From: an uncultured Flavobacterium sp.
GTDB taxonomy: Bacteria > Bacteroidota > Bacteroidia > Flavobacteriales > Flavobacteriaceae
Assembly (NCBI GenBank): GCA_947626185.1
Contig: CANQRD010000013.1
Coordinates: 1 to 39,386, forward strand
Length of the DNA stretch: 39,386 bases
Direction: 5' to 3'
Of the stretch, positions 1 to 8,739 are shown piece by piece. Position 1 is the stretch's first letter, and each line of letters begins with the position of its first letter. The notes below the pieces were generated by a model, which was not told the DNA's origin, made no database searches, and saw nothing but the letters and a program-made list of their open reading frames with translations. Made by a program: the position numbers and the translations under genes.

Positions 1-1241
1 ACAATTTGCATAGTTTCTCTATTTACTTGCTTGAGCAGTAGTGTCTTATTCTCTAAAACAACATCGGAAGAATATTCATCAAAATGTCGTATGGTGTATA
101 ATGATACGTTTTCATTATAACTCACTTTATAGTCGGTATTTAATTTTTGACGAAGTTCTTCAAAGTGATTAAATTTATCTTCTACACAAACTGAAAAACT
201 AATAGCAGAATTTTGAATTACATTTACTTTAATATTATACTCACCAAATAATTTAAAGATATCACTGATGTTTTTTTCCATGATAAATGAAAAATCTTTG
301 GAAGAAAGAGAAATCAATAATTGATTTTTCTTAACAATGAAACATGGAATAAATGGTTTTAAATCTGCGCCCTTAGATACAGAAGTTCCTGGCAATGTTG
401 GTGCTAAAAATGATTTTACATATAAAGGAATTTCTTTTTGACGGAGTGGCTGTAAGGTTTTGGGATGAATAACAGAAGCACCATAAAAAGCCAACTCAAT
501 TGCCTCTTGATAAGAAATTTGTTCTAAGAGAGTGGTATTGGTAAAATAGCGTGGATCTGCATTAAGCACACCAGAAACATCTTTCCAAATAGTAACACTT
601 TTTGCATTAAGTGCATAAGCAAATATAGCTGCTGAATAGTCAGAACCTTCTCTACCAAGTGTTGTTGCAAAACCATTGTAATCAGAGCCTATAAAACCTT
701 GTGTAATATACAACCTACCTTCAATTAGATTGTTTTTAATTGCCGTAGTTGTTTGCTCCCAGTTTACTGTTGCATCTCTATAAATAGTATCTGTTTTAAT
801 TAAGTTTCTAGCGTCTATCCAAGTATTTTCAATTGCCGATTCTTGTAAATAATAATGCAAAATAGTTGTAGATAATAGTTCGCCAGTGCTTACAATTTGA
901 TCGTAAACAAAATTGTAATTTGGAGATTTATTGTTGCTAATAAAGTTTTGTAATGCTTCAAAAAGATGATTTACTTTAGAATAAACTTCATGGTTATTAT
1001 TTTTGAATAAATCGTTTATTATTTCGAGATGATAATTGCGTACAATTGCAATAGTTTCTTGAACTGCTTCGGACTGATTAAAATAGTTGTTTACTACAAC
1101 TTCCAATGCGTTGGTTGTTTTTCCCATGGCAGACGCAATAATAATACTATCGGTATAACCAACTGTACGCAGCACTTCTGCAACATTTTTTACGTTTTCG
1201 GCATCTTTTACAGAAGCACCTCCAAATTTATAAACCTTCAT
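1..1241 (-). CDS. lysC: Aspartate kinase, C-terminal end cut by window edge
   Basis: It phosphorylates L-aspartate to 4-phospho-aspartate, the first step of lysine, threonine, methionine and diaminopimelate synthesis, in the cytoplasm. The reverse strand is open from ATG at 1241 to base 1 (413 codons visible). It starts MKVYKFGGASV, the amino-acid kinase signature KFGG at residues 5-8, and has the LGREGSD nucleotide/substrate motif with R197 and D201. The sequence after about residue 300 fits the regulatory ACT region. Visible length is close to that of monofunctional flavobacterial aspartate kinases, so little should be missing. A fused homoserine dehydrogenase domain, as in ThrA, cannot be excluded from the visible part. 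It lies 3 bp after the GNAT gene and is probably cotranscribed with it. The symbol is by family; the paralogue type is not certain. Confidence 0.9.
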   Translation of the reverse strand, partial: MKVYKFGGASVKDAENVKNVAEVLRTVGYTDSIIIASAMGKTTNALEVVVNNYFNQSEAVQETIAIVRNYHLEIINDLFKNNNHEVYSKVNHLFEALQNFISNNKSPNYNFVYDQIVSTGELLSTTILHYYLQESAIENTWIDARNLIKTDTIYRDATVNWEQTTTAIKNNLIEGRLYITQGFIGSDYNGFATTLGREGSDYSAAIFAYALNAKSVTIWKDVSGVLNADPRYFTNTTLLEQISYQEAIELAFYGASVIHPKTLQPLRQKEIPLYVKSFLAPTLPGTSVSKGADLKPFIPCFIVKKNQLLISLSSKDFSFIMEKNISDIFKLFGEYNIKVNVIQNSAISFSVCVEDKFNHFEELRQKLNTDYKVSYNENVSLYTIRHFDEYSSDVVLENKTLLLKQVNRETMQI

Positions 1242-1244
1242 TAT

Positions 1245-1715
1245 TTATTTATTTAAAAATGAGTGAACGCTTTTATCGTCCATTTGGACAGTATACCAAT
1301 CTTTTAAAACAGTAGCTCCTGAATTTTCATAAAATTTAATAGCAGGTGTATTCCAGTTTAATACCACCCATTCAACTCTTCTCACTGCTTCTTGATTGGC
1401 AATTTCTAGTACTTTTTTATACAAAGCCATTCCAGCACCAGTTCCTCTTTCTTTAGCCGTAACAATAAGATCTTCAAGGTGTATTGTTTTTCCTTTCCAA
1501 GTTGAATATCGATAATAAAATAACGCCATTCCAATAATAGAATCATCTTTTTCTGCTACCAAAACACTAAAAAGCGGATTTTCACCAAAGCCATCTCTTA
1601 CTAAATCATCAGTTGTTACTACTACTGCGTCTGGTTCTTTTTCGTAAGTAGCTAGTTCTTTTATTAAGTTTAAAACCGATGGCATATCAGTTGGCTTAGC
1701 TGTTCTAATATTCAT
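1245..1715 (-). CDS. GNAT-family N-acetyltransferase (SSAT-like)
   Basis: This 156-residue protein is a single GNAT domain, the fold that transfers acetyl from acetyl-CoA to an amine. The acetyl-CoA loop is RGTGAG at residues 90-95. The C-terminal motif WNTPAIKFYENSGA (121-134) is typical of the spermidine/spermine or diamine acetyltransferase-like branch (family knowledge). The length is normal for the family. The substrate cannot be read from the sequence; polyamines or small amines are only an analogy. It is the first gene of a likely two-gene unit with aspartate kinase, 3 bp downstream, and has a good promoter about 45 bp upstream of its ATG. It diverges from fbp. Confidence 0.85.
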   Translation of the reverse strand: MNIRTAKPTDMPSVLNLIKELATYEKEPDAVVVTTDDLVRDGFGENPLFSVLVAEKDDSIIGMALFYYRYSTWKGKTIHLEDLIVTAKERGTGAGMALYKKVLEIANQEAVRRVEWVVLNWNTPAIKFYENSGATVLKDWYTVQMDDKSVHSFLNK

Positions 1716-1761
1716 GAGTATAAGTTGTATATTTATAATTAATAACTTCGTTATAGAACAA

Positions 1762-1795
1762 CAAAATTAACGATATTTGCATAGCAAAAGCACAA
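1762..1795 (-). promoter_or_regulatory. Promoter of GNAT-lysC unit
   Basis: On the minus strand TAATTTTG at 1762-1769 matches the Bacteroidota -7 box TAnnTTTG exactly. A TTG at 1793-1795 lies 23 bases upstream. The predicted transcript begins near 1755, giving a leader of about 40 bases before ATG 1715. Confidence 0.5.
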
Positions 1796-1813
1796 CTATA
1801 GAATCAATTTTCA

Positions 1814-2827
1814 ATGACAACAAAAAGACATCAAACATTAGGAGAGTTTATTATCGATAGACAAGAAGATTTTAAATACTCTTCAGGAGAATTATCAAGA
1901 TTAATTAATTCATTGCGATTAGCTGCAAAAGTAGTTAGTCATCAAGTGAATCAGGCAGGATTAGTAGATATTGTAGGGGCATTTGGCGCTGAAAATATTC
2001 AGGGAGAACAACAACAAAAGCTGGATGTTTACGCAAACGAAGTGTTTATTAATACATTGGTAAATCGAGAAATTGTTTGTGGAATTGCTTCGGAAGAAGA
2101 GGATGAGTTTATTGCAATTCACGGGAAAAAAGGAGGAAATGATAGTAAATATGTAGTGTTGATAGATCCATTAGATGGTTCTTCAAATATTGATGTAAAC
2201 GTTTCTGTAGGAACAATTTTTTCTATTTATAGAAGAGTTACTCCTGTTGGAACTCCAGTGCAATTGGAGGATTTTCTACAAAAAGGAGACAACCAAGTTG
2301 CAGCTGGCTATATTGTTTATGGCTCTTCAACTATGTTGGTATACACAACTGGAAAAGGAGTAAATGGTTTTACATTAAATCCAGCAATAGGTACTTTTTA
2401 TCTTTCTCACCCAAACATGAAAATGAAGGAAGAAGGAAATATTTATTCTATTAATGAAGGAAATTATATTCATTTTCCGCAAGGAGTAAAAGATTATTTA
2501 AAATATTGTCAAGCAGAAGAAGGAAACAGACCCTACTCTGCAAGATATATAGGTAGCTTAGTATCTGATATTCATAGAAATATTTTAAAAGGTGGAATTT
2601 ATTTATATCCAACAAGTAGTAAAGCTCCTAATGGAAAATTGAGGTTGTTGTATGAATGCAATCCTATTGCATTTCTTACTGAACAAGCTGGAGGTAGAGC
2701 TTCTGATGGATTCAAAAGGATTATGGAAATAGAACCTACAGAGTTGCATCAACGTGTGCCGTTTTTCTGTGGAAGTAAAAAAATGGTAGAAAAGGCTGAA
2801 GAATTTATGGCTCAGCATAAAAAATAA
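1814..2827 (+). CDS. fbp: Fructose-1,6-bisphosphatase, class I
   Basis: It hydrolyses fructose 1,6-bisphosphate to fructose 6-phosphate and phosphate, the committed step of gluconeogenesis, in the cytoplasm. The 337-residue length is normal for class I enzymes. The metal-binding signature [10 protein letters not shown] lies at residues 118-127, preceded by the acidic stretch SEEEDE (93-98) that also contributes metal ligands in this family. The ending FFCGSKKMV fits the FBPase C-terminus. The gene stands alone: it diverges from the GNAT gene and ends at a bidirectional hairpin shared with the TerB-like gene. No perfect TAnnTTTG box is visible in its own direction; GATATTTG near 1772-1779 is a one-mismatch candidate. 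Confidence 0.96.
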   Translation: MTTKRHQTLGEFIIDRQEDFKYSSGELSRLINSLRLAAKVVSHQVNQAGLVDIVGAFGAENIQGEQQQKLDVYANEVFINTLVNREIVCGIASEEEDEFIAIHGKKGGNDSKYVVLIDPLDGSSNIDVNVSVGTIFSIYRRVTPVGTPVQLEDFLQKGDNQVAAGYIVYGSSTMLVYTTGKGVNGFTLNPAIGTFYLSHPNMKMKEEGNIYSINEGNYIHFPQGVKDYLKYCQAEEGNRPYSARYIGSLVSDIHRNILKGGIYLYPTSSKAPNGKLRLLYECNPIAFLTEQAGGRASDGFKRIMEIEPTELHQRVPFFCGSKKMVEKAEEFMAQHKK

Positions 2828-2830
2828 ATG

Positions 2831-2865
2831 AAAAACGGAGTGATTCAAAATCACTCCGTTTTTTT
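2831..2865. terminator. Bidirectional terminator between fbp and TerB-like gene
   Basis: A perfect 14-bp stem (2831-2844 with 2850-2863) around a 5-base loop is flanked by A and T runs. It can end transcripts from both strands and overlaps the stop codon of the minus-strand gene. Confidence 0.9.
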
Positions 2866-3292
2866 AATGTTTTAATTTTCTTATTTCTTCAATAAAGGTT
2901 TCCATATCTACTTCCAACACCAAAAGTGATAATGCTTTGTTTACAATCATATCTGCATCACCAGAAAAACCTAATGCTACTGTAAATTTTCGTAAAATAT
3001 CTTTCTGCTTCGGACCTAACATATGATTTACATAAACCATTCTGGCTAAATCATAAAGTCGTTCAATGCGATGTTCTTCTAAATATGGCGGATTAATAGG
3101 ATATTTTTCAGGATGTGTTAATATTTTCTCATAATCTTCCTGAGAAATATCTAATCGATTGGCCAATTCATCTAAAAATATTTTTTCCTCTTCACTAAAA
3201 TTACCATTTGCAAGTGCAACACGCACAATAGCTGCAAAATGTCCTTTATTCCTTTCTTTAAAACCAGTATCGTATAAATCAGAGTATGCCAT
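2864..3292 (-). CDS. TerB-like domain protein
   Basis: This is a 142-residue cytoplasmic, mostly alpha-helical protein. It looks like the TerB/TerB-like family (tellurite-resistance fold): helices rich in E and D, and the stretch VALANGNFSEEEKIFLDELA (about residues 26-44), which resembles the acidic metal-binding helix-loop of TerB and DjlA-like domains. There are no other ter genes nearby, so tellurite resistance should not be inferred. Stand-alone TerB-like proteins are common in flavobacteria and their role is unknown. It ends inside the bidirectional hairpin shared with fbp and is monocistronic. Confidence 0.75.
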   Translation of the reverse strand: MAYSDLYDTGFKERNKGHFAAIVRVALANGNFSEEEKIFLDELANRLDISQEDYEKILTHPEKYPINPPYLEEHRIERLYDLARMVYVNHMLGPKQKDILRKFTVALGFSGDADMIVNKALSLLVLEVDMETFIEEIRKLKH

Positions 3293-3354
3293 TATTTTGT
3301 TTTTTTGGGGTTAATAAAATGTTTATATCTGTTAATTTACAAATATTATTGATA

Positions 3355-3362
3355 CAAAATTA
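3355..3362 (-). promoter_or_regulatory. Possible -7 box of TerB-like gene
   Basis: TAATTTTG on the minus strand matches TAnnTTTG, about 60 bases upstream of ATG 3292. No well-spaced -33 element is visible. Confidence 0.3.
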
Positions 3363-3485
3363 TAGACAATAGAAAAAAATTAGACTTTTAATATTATTTG
3401 GATTAAATTTAATAAATTATCGTCTTCAATAGAAAATAGACTTTATCAACTTACAAATTGGTAGCTAAGTAGCAAAACTTATATG

Positions 3486-3493
3486 TATTTTTG
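3486..3493 (+). promoter_or_regulatory. -7 box of the dCMP deaminase-S41 protease unit
   Basis: TATTTTTG matches TAnnTTTG, 33 bases upstream of ATG 3527. A TTG at 3458-3460 is 25 bases upstream, slightly farther than usual. Confidence 0.45.
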
Positions 3494-3526
3494 CTGTATA
3501 TTGATTGAAAGTAAAAGAGTATATTT

Positions 3527-3955
3527 ATGTCAGATCACAAAATCACAAAATACGATACGGCTTATTTGCGCATAGCTAGAGAGTGGGGAAAGTTGTCTTA
3601 TTGTAAACGCAAACAGGTAGGTGCTATTATTGTTAAGAACAGAATGATAATATCAGACGGATATAATGGAACGCCTACAGGTTTTGAAAATTGTTGTGAA
3701 GATGAAAATGATCAAACTCATTGGTATGTTTTACATGCCGAGGCTAATGCTATTTTAAAAGTAGCAAGTTCAACTCAAAGTTGCGAAGGAGCTACGCTAT
3801 ATATTACAATGTCGCCTTGTAGAGATTGCAGTAAACTAATTCATCAAGCAGGAATTAAACGCGTTGTTTATTTAGAAGATTACAAAGATAAAGAAGGTAT
3901 TCTTTTTCTAGAAAAAGCCGGCGTAGAAGTAGTACATCTTCCAAATTTAGAATAA
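3527..3955 (+). CDS. dCMP deaminase (ComEB-like cytidine/deoxycytidylate deaminase)
   Basis: It most likely deaminates dCMP to dUMP, supplying thymidylate synthase with substrate, in the cytoplasm. The zinc and catalytic signature is complete: HAEANAI with H70 and E72, and PCRDC with C98 and C101. The conserved SDGYNGTPTGF (residues 43-53) and the extra Cys/His-containing insert ENCCEDE are typical of deoxycytidylate deaminases rather than cytidine deaminases. The length of 142 is normal. It is followed 7 bp later by the S41 protease gene, so the two are probably cotranscribed; this pair is commonly adjacent in flavobacteria (recollection, not checked). Confidence 0.92.
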   Translation: MSDHKITKYDTAYLRIAREWGKLSYCKRKQVGAIIVKNRMIISDGYNGTPTGFENCCEDENDQTHWYVLHAEANAILKVASSTQSCEGATLYITMSPCRDCSKLIHQAGIKRVVYLEDYKDKEGILFLEKAGVEVVHLPNLE

Positions 3956-3962
3956 TACTAAA

Positions 3963-5543
3963 ATGAAAAAATATTATTGGCCACTTATTGTGTCTATTTC
4001 GCTTTCCTTAGGTATTTTACTGGGTGGTTTCTTCGTTTCGGTTTCTAGACAGTCTACACCAGGTCTGTTCCTCAATCAAAATAAATTAAAGTTATATCGT
4101 CTTTTAGATTTAATTGAACAAGAATATGTTGATCAAGTAAATACTGATTCTATCGTTGATAATACCGTTACTACAATTTTAGAACAATTAGATCCGCACT
4201 CTGTTTATATCGGGAAAGATTTGATGAAAGAAGTAACCGAATCTATGCAAGGAAGTTTTGTAGGTGTTGGCGTTCAGTATTATTTATATAAAGATTCACT
4301 TGCCGTTATAAAGCCAGTAAAAGATGGGCCATCTTTTAGAGCAGGAGTTAAAGCTGGTGATAGAATTTTAAAAGCAGATGACCACAAGTTATTCGGCAAA
4401 AAAATATCTTCTGATAGTATTTCAAATGTTTTAAGAGGTGAAGAAGGTACAGAGATTAATCTATTGGTTTATAGAAAAATAAATGATAAAACATTCAACA
4501 TTAAATTAACAAGAGAACCAATTGCTTTAAAAAGTATTGACGCAGTTTTAAAGTTGGATAATAATTTGGGATACTTAAAGATTAATCGTTTTTCAAATAC
4601 AACTTACGATGAATTTAAAAGTGGTTTAGATGACCTAATTCAGCAAGGAATAGATGGACTTATTATAGATCTTCGTGATAATAGTGGAGGCTACATGGAT
4701 CAGGCAACAAAAATGCTAAATGATTTATTATTGCCAGAACAAGTAATTGTCAAAACAATTAATAGAGGAGGAAAAGAAAAAATAACCAAAGTAAAAGGCT
4801 CAGGACTTTATGTCGATCAGCCAATTTATGTTTTGGTTAATGAGAATAGTGCTTCAGCAAGTGAAATTATAGCCGGAGCTATTCAAGATAACGATAGAGG
4901 AACTATTGTTGGTAGACGAACTTTTGGGAAAGGTTTAGTACAACGCGAATTAAATTTAGGCGACGGTTCTGCAATTAGACTAACTACAGCGAGATATTAT
5001 ACCCCTTCAGGAAGATCTATTCAAAAAAGTTACAAAAGAGGAATTGATGAATACAATAACGATTTTCGTACTCGTTATAATAACGGAGAACTATATGCTG
5101 CAGACAGTATTAAAATAGCCGATAGTTTACAATACAAAACCTTAAAAGGACGCATTGTTTATGGAGGTGGTGGAATTGTACCCGATATATTTGTGCCACT
5201 AGGTGTTAAGCATAGTGAAGATGCAATAGAAATGATGATGAAATCTGGAATGGTAAGTTATTTCGTTTTCCAAGAAATTGATAAAGAACGAGAAAAATTT
5301 TTGAAAATGAACGATAGTGAATTGATTAATTATTTAAAGAGTAATAAGCAGCTATTTGCCAATTTTAAAGCTTATTTAGCTAATAATAAACTACTGTTTA
5401 ATTTAGAAAAGCATAAAAAACTAGTCGTTCATTTTTTAATAGCTGAATACTTGTATCAGTTAGGAAGTCCAGAAGCTTATTATAAATGGCTTTTAAGTAC
5501 CGATCCAATGATTAACTCTATAGAATTAAAAGAGAAACAATAG
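3963..5543 (+). CDS. S41-family C-terminal processing protease (CtpA/Prc type)
   Basis: This is an envelope serine protease that cleaves C-terminal ends of exported proteins; targets here are unknown. The 526 residues begin with an uncleaved anchor or signal (about 6-27), so the body is periplasmic. A PDZ domain spans about 95-175 (GVGVQYYLYKDSLAV, then AGVKAGDRIL). The S41 core contains NENSASASEI with the nucleophile S298 and FGKG with the general base K323, the Ser-Lys dyad at the family spacing of 25. The last 130 residues form a helical tail usual in Bacteroidota members. It is second in the unit with dCMP deaminase and ends at a strong terminator. Confidence 0.93.
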   Translation: MKKYYWPLIVSISLSLGILLGGFFVSVSRQSTPGLFLNQNKLKLYRLLDLIEQEYVDQVNTDSIVDNTVTTILEQLDPHSVYIGKDLMKEVTESMQGSFVGVGVQYYLYKDSLAVIKPVKDGPSFRAGVKAGDRILKADDHKLFGKKISSDSISNVLRGEEGTEINLLVYRKINDKTFNIKLTREPIALKSIDAVLKLDNNLGYLKINRFSNTTYDEFKSGLDDLIQQGIDGLIIDLRDNSGGYMDQATKMLNDLLLPEQVIVKTINRGGKEKITKVKGSGLYVDQPIYVLVNENSASASEIIAGAIQDNDRGTIVGRRTFGKGLVQRELNLGDGSAIRLTTARYYTPSGRSIQKSYKRGIDEYNNDFRTRYNNGELYAADSIKIADSLQYKTLKGRIVYGGGGIVPDIFVPLGVKHSEDAIEMMMKSGMVSYFVFQEIDKEREKFLKMNDSELINYLKSNKQLFANFKAYLANNKLLFNLEKHKKLVVHFLIAEYLYQLGSPEAYYKWLLSTDPMINSIELKEKQ

Positions 5544-5550
5544 TTAAAAT

Positions 5551-5585
5551 AAAAAAGGCATTTCAGAATGAAATGCCTTTTTTAT
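5551..5585. terminator. Bidirectional terminator between S41 and M13 protease genes
   Basis: A perfect 14-bp stem (5551-5564 with 5570-5583) with a 5-base loop, A-run on one side and T-run on the other, lies between two convergent stop codons. Confidence 0.92.
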
Positions 5586-5587
5586 TT

Positions 5588-7654
5588 TTACCAAATTTTC
5601 ACGCGGTCTTCTGGTTTAATATAAAGTTTATCTGTTTCTTTTATGTCAAATGCTTCATAGAAAGCATCAACATTTTGTAAAGGAACAAACGATCTATAAT
5701 AACCAGGAGCATGAGGATCTGTTTTTACTTGATTTCTTGTAGCTTCATCTCTAGATTTTGTTCTCCAAATAGTTGCCCAAGAAATGAAAAATCTTTGTTC
5801 AGGTGTATAACCATCAATTAAACCAGGATCTCCATTTTCTTTCAAGAATATTTTTAATCCGTCATAAGCAGCGTTAACACCACCTAAATCACCAATATTT
5901 TCTCCTAAAGTGAATTTACCATCAACAAAAACTCCTGGAAGTGGTTCTAAAGCACTATACTGATCAGCTAACTTGTTGCCTAATACTGTAAATTGTTCTA
6001 AGTCAGCATCTGTCCACCAGTTGTTTAAGTTACCATTTTTGTCAAAACGTGCACCTGAATCATCAAAACTATGAGAAATTTCGTGTCCAATCACAGCTCC
6101 AATACCACCGTAGTTTACAGCTTCGTCAGCTTTGTAATCATAAAATGGAGGTTGTAAAATAGCTGCAGGGAATACAATCTCATTGTATATTGGGTTAAAA
6201 TATGCGTTTACTGTTTGCGGAGCCATTCCCCATCTAGATTTATCTACTGGTTTACCATAATCAGCTCTGTTTTTTGCAATAGACCATTTTGTAGCACTCA
6301 ACATATTATCAAAGTAGTTTCCTTTGTCTTGAGGAGATTTAATATCCATTTTAGAATAATCTTCCCATTTATCAGGATAACCAATTTTTATTGTAGTAGA
6401 AGCCAATTTATCTAAAGCACCTTTTTTAGTTTCTTCCGCCATCCAAGGCAAAGCTTTAATTCTTTCTCCAAAAGCAGTTAAAACGTTTTTAATCATTTCT
6501 TGTGCTTTTTCTTTAGCTTCTGCAGGGAATTTTTCAGCAACATATAATTGTCCTAAAGCTTCGCCAATATTGTTGTTTACAACAGCTAAAGCTCTTTCTT
6601 CTGCTGGTCTTTGTTCTTTTGCTCCTTCTAAAGTTTTTGAGTAAAATTCCCAATTAGCTATTTCCATCTCTGTTGAAAGTACAGAAGCATACCCGTTAAT
6701 TAAAGTCCATTTAAGATAAGCTTTAATATCATCAATATTTTTTTCTGTAAGAATGGTATTTAAAGCTTTAATGTATTTTGGTTGAGAAACAATAACTTTA
6801 TCAATGTTTTTTAATCCAGTTGCGTCAAAATAAGCTTTCCAGTCAACCACAGGAGCTAGTTTCTGTAACTCAGCAATTGTCATTGGATTGTATGTTAATC
6901 GGCTATCTCTGCGCTCTACTCTTGTTAATCTTGGTTCTGCCAATTTTGTTTCTATTGCTAATACGCGTTTAGAATCTGCAGTAGCTTCTTCTTTTGGTTC
7001 TCCAGCAAGTTCAAACATACGAGCCATATGCGCAACATATTGGTCTCTTTTTTCTTGCATATCTGTTTCTTTCAGCAAGTAGTAATCACGATCTGGTAAT
7101 CCTAAAGAACCTGTGCTTAGATAAACAGTATTTTCAGTAGAATTTTTAGCATCTGCATAAACGTAGCTAGAATAGAAACCTAAACCACCTTCATCAGCCA
7201 AGTCATTGATTAACTTGGTAACATCAGCTGTGGTTTTTACGTTATTAATTTTTTCGATGTAAGGTTTTAAAGGAGAAACACCTAAAGTATTACGTGTGTT
7301 GTTGTCTAAGTATGATTCGAAAAGAGCAACAGCTTTGGCTTGATCTGACTTTGGATCTAATTTTTTAGATTCCGCAGCTGCTTTCAAAATAGCCAATGCA
7401 TCTTTGTCTGTGTTTTTTCTTAATTCATCAAAACTTCCCCAACGTGTTCTGTCATCAGGAATTTCTGTGTTGTCAAACCATGTACCGTTTACATATCGGA
7501 AAAAATCATCACCAGGATTTACACTTAAATCCATGTATTCAAGATTGATACCATGATTTTCTTGATCTGCTATTTCTTCTGTTTTTTTGCCATCTTTACA
7601 AGCAACCAAAGCAGATAGAGCAATTGCAGAAGTCAATAATACTCTTTTATTCAT
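5588..7654 (-). CDS. M13-family zinc metallopeptidase, lipoprotein (PepO/neprilysin-like)
   Basis: This 688-residue endopeptidase degrades short peptides outside the cytoplasm. The N-terminus is a lipoprotein signal with lipobox LVAC, so Cys19 is the predicted lipidated residue. The zinc site is VIGHEISHSFD (H524, E525, H528) and the third ligand is E585 in GENIGD. The substrate-binding motif NAYF lies at 483-486. It ends KIW rather than the usual CxxW. The stretch after Cys19 is K-D-G-K-K; a Lys/acidic start resembles the surface-export signal of some flavobacterial lipoproteins, so surface exposure is possible (inference). It is monocistronic, convergent with the S41 gene, and has a -7 box about 35 bases upstream. 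Confidence 0.94.
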   Translation of the reverse strand: MNKRVLLTSAIALSALVACKDGKKTEEIADQENHGINLEYMDLSVNPGDDFFRYVNGTWFDNTEIPDDRTRWGSFDELRKNTDKDALAILKAAAESKKLDPKSDQAKAVALFESYLDNNTRNTLGVSPLKPYIEKINNVKTTADVTKLINDLADEGGLGFYSSYVYADAKNSTENTVYLSTGSLGLPDRDYYLLKETDMQEKRDQYVAHMARMFELAGEPKEEATADSKRVLAIETKLAEPRLTRVERRDSRLTYNPMTIAELQKLAPVVDWKAYFDATGLKNIDKVIVSQPKYIKALNTILTEKNIDDIKAYLKWTLINGYASVLSTEMEIANWEFYSKTLEGAKEQRPAEERALAVVNNNIGEALGQLYVAEKFPAEAKEKAQEMIKNVLTAFGERIKALPWMAEETKKGALDKLASTTIKIGYPDKWEDYSKMDIKSPQDKGNYFDNMLSATKWSIAKNRADYGKPVDKSRWGMAPQTVNAYFNPIYNEIVFPAAILQPPFYDYKADEAVNYGGIGAVIGHEISHSFDDSGARFDKNGNLNNWWTDADLEQFTVLGNKLADQYSALEPLPGVFVDGKFTLGENIGDLGGVNAAYDGLKIFLKENGDPGLIDGYTPEQRFFISWATIWRTKSRDEATRNQVKTDPHAPGYYRSFVPLQNVDAFYEAFDIKETDKLYIKPEDRVKIW

Positions 7655-7687
7655 CTTTTATAGTTATTTACTTATTGTCTATTCAAA

Positions 7688-7695
7688 CAAAAATA
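7688..7695 (-). promoter_or_regulatory. -7 box of M13 peptidase gene
   Basis: TATTTTTG on the minus strand matches TAnnTTTG, 34 bases upstream of ATG 7654. No convincing TTG is seen at the right distance. Confidence 0.4.
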
Positions 7696-7826
7696 AGAAA
7701 TATCTTTAGAGAATTACATTTTTTACGCTATAAAATTATAGAATCAATTAAATTGTTTTCTTTTATAAAGAACTGATGTTCTTAGTGTTTTAAGTAAGCT
7801 TTAACTTATTTGTGGTATGTTATTTG

Positions 7827-7834
7827 TAAGTTTG
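7827..7834 (+). promoter_or_regulatory. -7 box of SCO gene; decides the start
   Basis: TAAGTTTG matches TAnnTTTG. Transcription should begin near 7841, downstream of the first in-frame ATG at 7810 and upstream of the ATG at 7852. This favours the shorter protein. Confidence 0.5.
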
Positions 7835-7851
7835 TCGAAAATAAATTTTAT

Positions 7852-8562
7852 ATGTTTCAGTTCTTCAAACGTTATAGATATTTTTTTATCGGCTTTTTTA
7901 TTCTATGTTGTGCTATTTTAATAATGTTTTATAATGCATTAAAGTATAGAAAAAGTTTACCAGTATATACCCCATCAATGGTAAATCCAGAAATGGTTGA
8001 TAGCTTAATTCAACATAAGGCAAATAAACAAGAGCACAAAATAGCTCCATTTGTTTTTATCAATCAAAACGGAGATACAATTACTGAAAAAGACTATCAA
8101 GGGCATATCTATGTGGCAGATTTCTTTTTTACAACTTGTCCAACAATTTGTCCAATTATGGGAGATAATATGGAATGGTTGCAAGAGAAGATAAAAACTT
8201 TACCAGGTGTTAAATTATTATCACATACTGTTACTCCAGATATTGATAGTGTACCTGTACTAAAAGAATATGCTTTAAAGCGTGGAGTAGATGATACAAT
8301 TTGGAATTTAGTGACTGGTGATAAACGAGATATTTATTTCATAGCAAGAAATTCTTATTTGGCAGTAAAAACTGGTTCTCCAGAAGAATTGTATGATATG
8401 GTACATACTGAAAATTTTGTGCTTGTTGATAGTAAAGGAAGAATTAGAGGATTTTATGATGGTACTAATTTAGATACGAAAGATCCTGAAACAAAAAATA
8501 TAGAGCAATTGTGGGAAGATATACAATGGCTTTATCAACATGAAAGTCAAACAAAAAAATAA
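7852..8562 (+). CDS. SCO1/SenC-family copper chaperone / thioredoxin-like protein
   Basis: SCO proteins deliver copper to, or reduce, the CuA site of cytochrome oxidase; they are membrane anchored with the thioredoxin-like domain outside. With the start at 7852 (MFQFFKRYRY) the protein has 236 residues, one N-terminal membrane segment (about 9-28), the metal/redox motif TCPTICP (C96, C100) and the distal histidine H185 in MVHTENF. An in-frame ATG at 7810 would add 14 residues but lies upstream of the predicted transcription start. No oxidase genes are in the window. A terminator separates it from feoAB, so the adjacency to iron transport need not mean coexpression. Confidence 0.92.
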   Translation: MFQFFKRYRYFFIGFFILCCAILIMFYNALKYRKSLPVYTPSMVNPEMVDSLIQHKANKQEHKIAPFVFINQNGDTITEKDYQGHIYVADFFFTTCPTICPIMGDNMEWLQEKIKTLPGVKLLSHTVTPDIDSVPVLKEYALKRGVDDTIWNLVTGDKRDIYFIARNSYLAVKTGSPEELYDMVHTENFVLVDSKGRIRGFYDGTNLDTKDPETKNIEQLWEDIQWLYQHESQTKK

Positions 8563-8570
8563 ATACAATA

Positions 8571-8607
8571 AAAAAAACGCTCCTAGTCAACTAAGAGCGT
8601 TTTTTTA
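8571..8607 (+). terminator. Terminator after SCO gene
   Basis: The stem pairs A7CGCTC with GAGCGT7, with one C-A mismatch and an inner TAG/CTA helix closing a four-base loop. It ends in a run of seven T. Confidence 0.85.
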
Positions 8608-8707
8608 TTGTATATAATTACTTCTTTAGGTTATAATTAACAGCGTTTCTTTACTATAATTAAGTGAATAAAATACAATTAGATAGGACGATTGTTTTTT
8701 AAATGTT

Positions 8708-8715
8708 TATTTTTG
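8708..8715 (+). promoter_or_regulatory. -7 box of feoAB; decides the feoA start
   Basis: TATTTTTG matches TAnnTTTG. It lies downstream of a possible TTG start at 8692 and 24 bases before the GTG at 8740, so translation should begin at the GTG. No Fur-like palindrome is obvious nearby. Confidence 0.5.
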
Positions 8716-8739
8716 CAATATAAATTAAATCTAAATAAA

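Noticed and set aside
1029..1256. Plus-strand open frame over the start of aspartate kinase
   Set aside because: It is antisense to a clear enzyme gene and has no recognisable domain.
2864..3292. Tellurite resistance locus
   Set aside because: Only one TerB-like domain gene is present, with no terA, terC, terD or terE-type neighbours.
7810..7851. Longer SCO protein starting at 7810
   Set aside because: The exact -7 box at 7827-7834 lies within this segment, so the ATG at 7810 would not be in the transcript.
8692..8739. FeoA extension with a TTG start
   Set aside because: It contains the -7 box at 8708-8715, and the GTG at 8740 gives the normal FeoA length.
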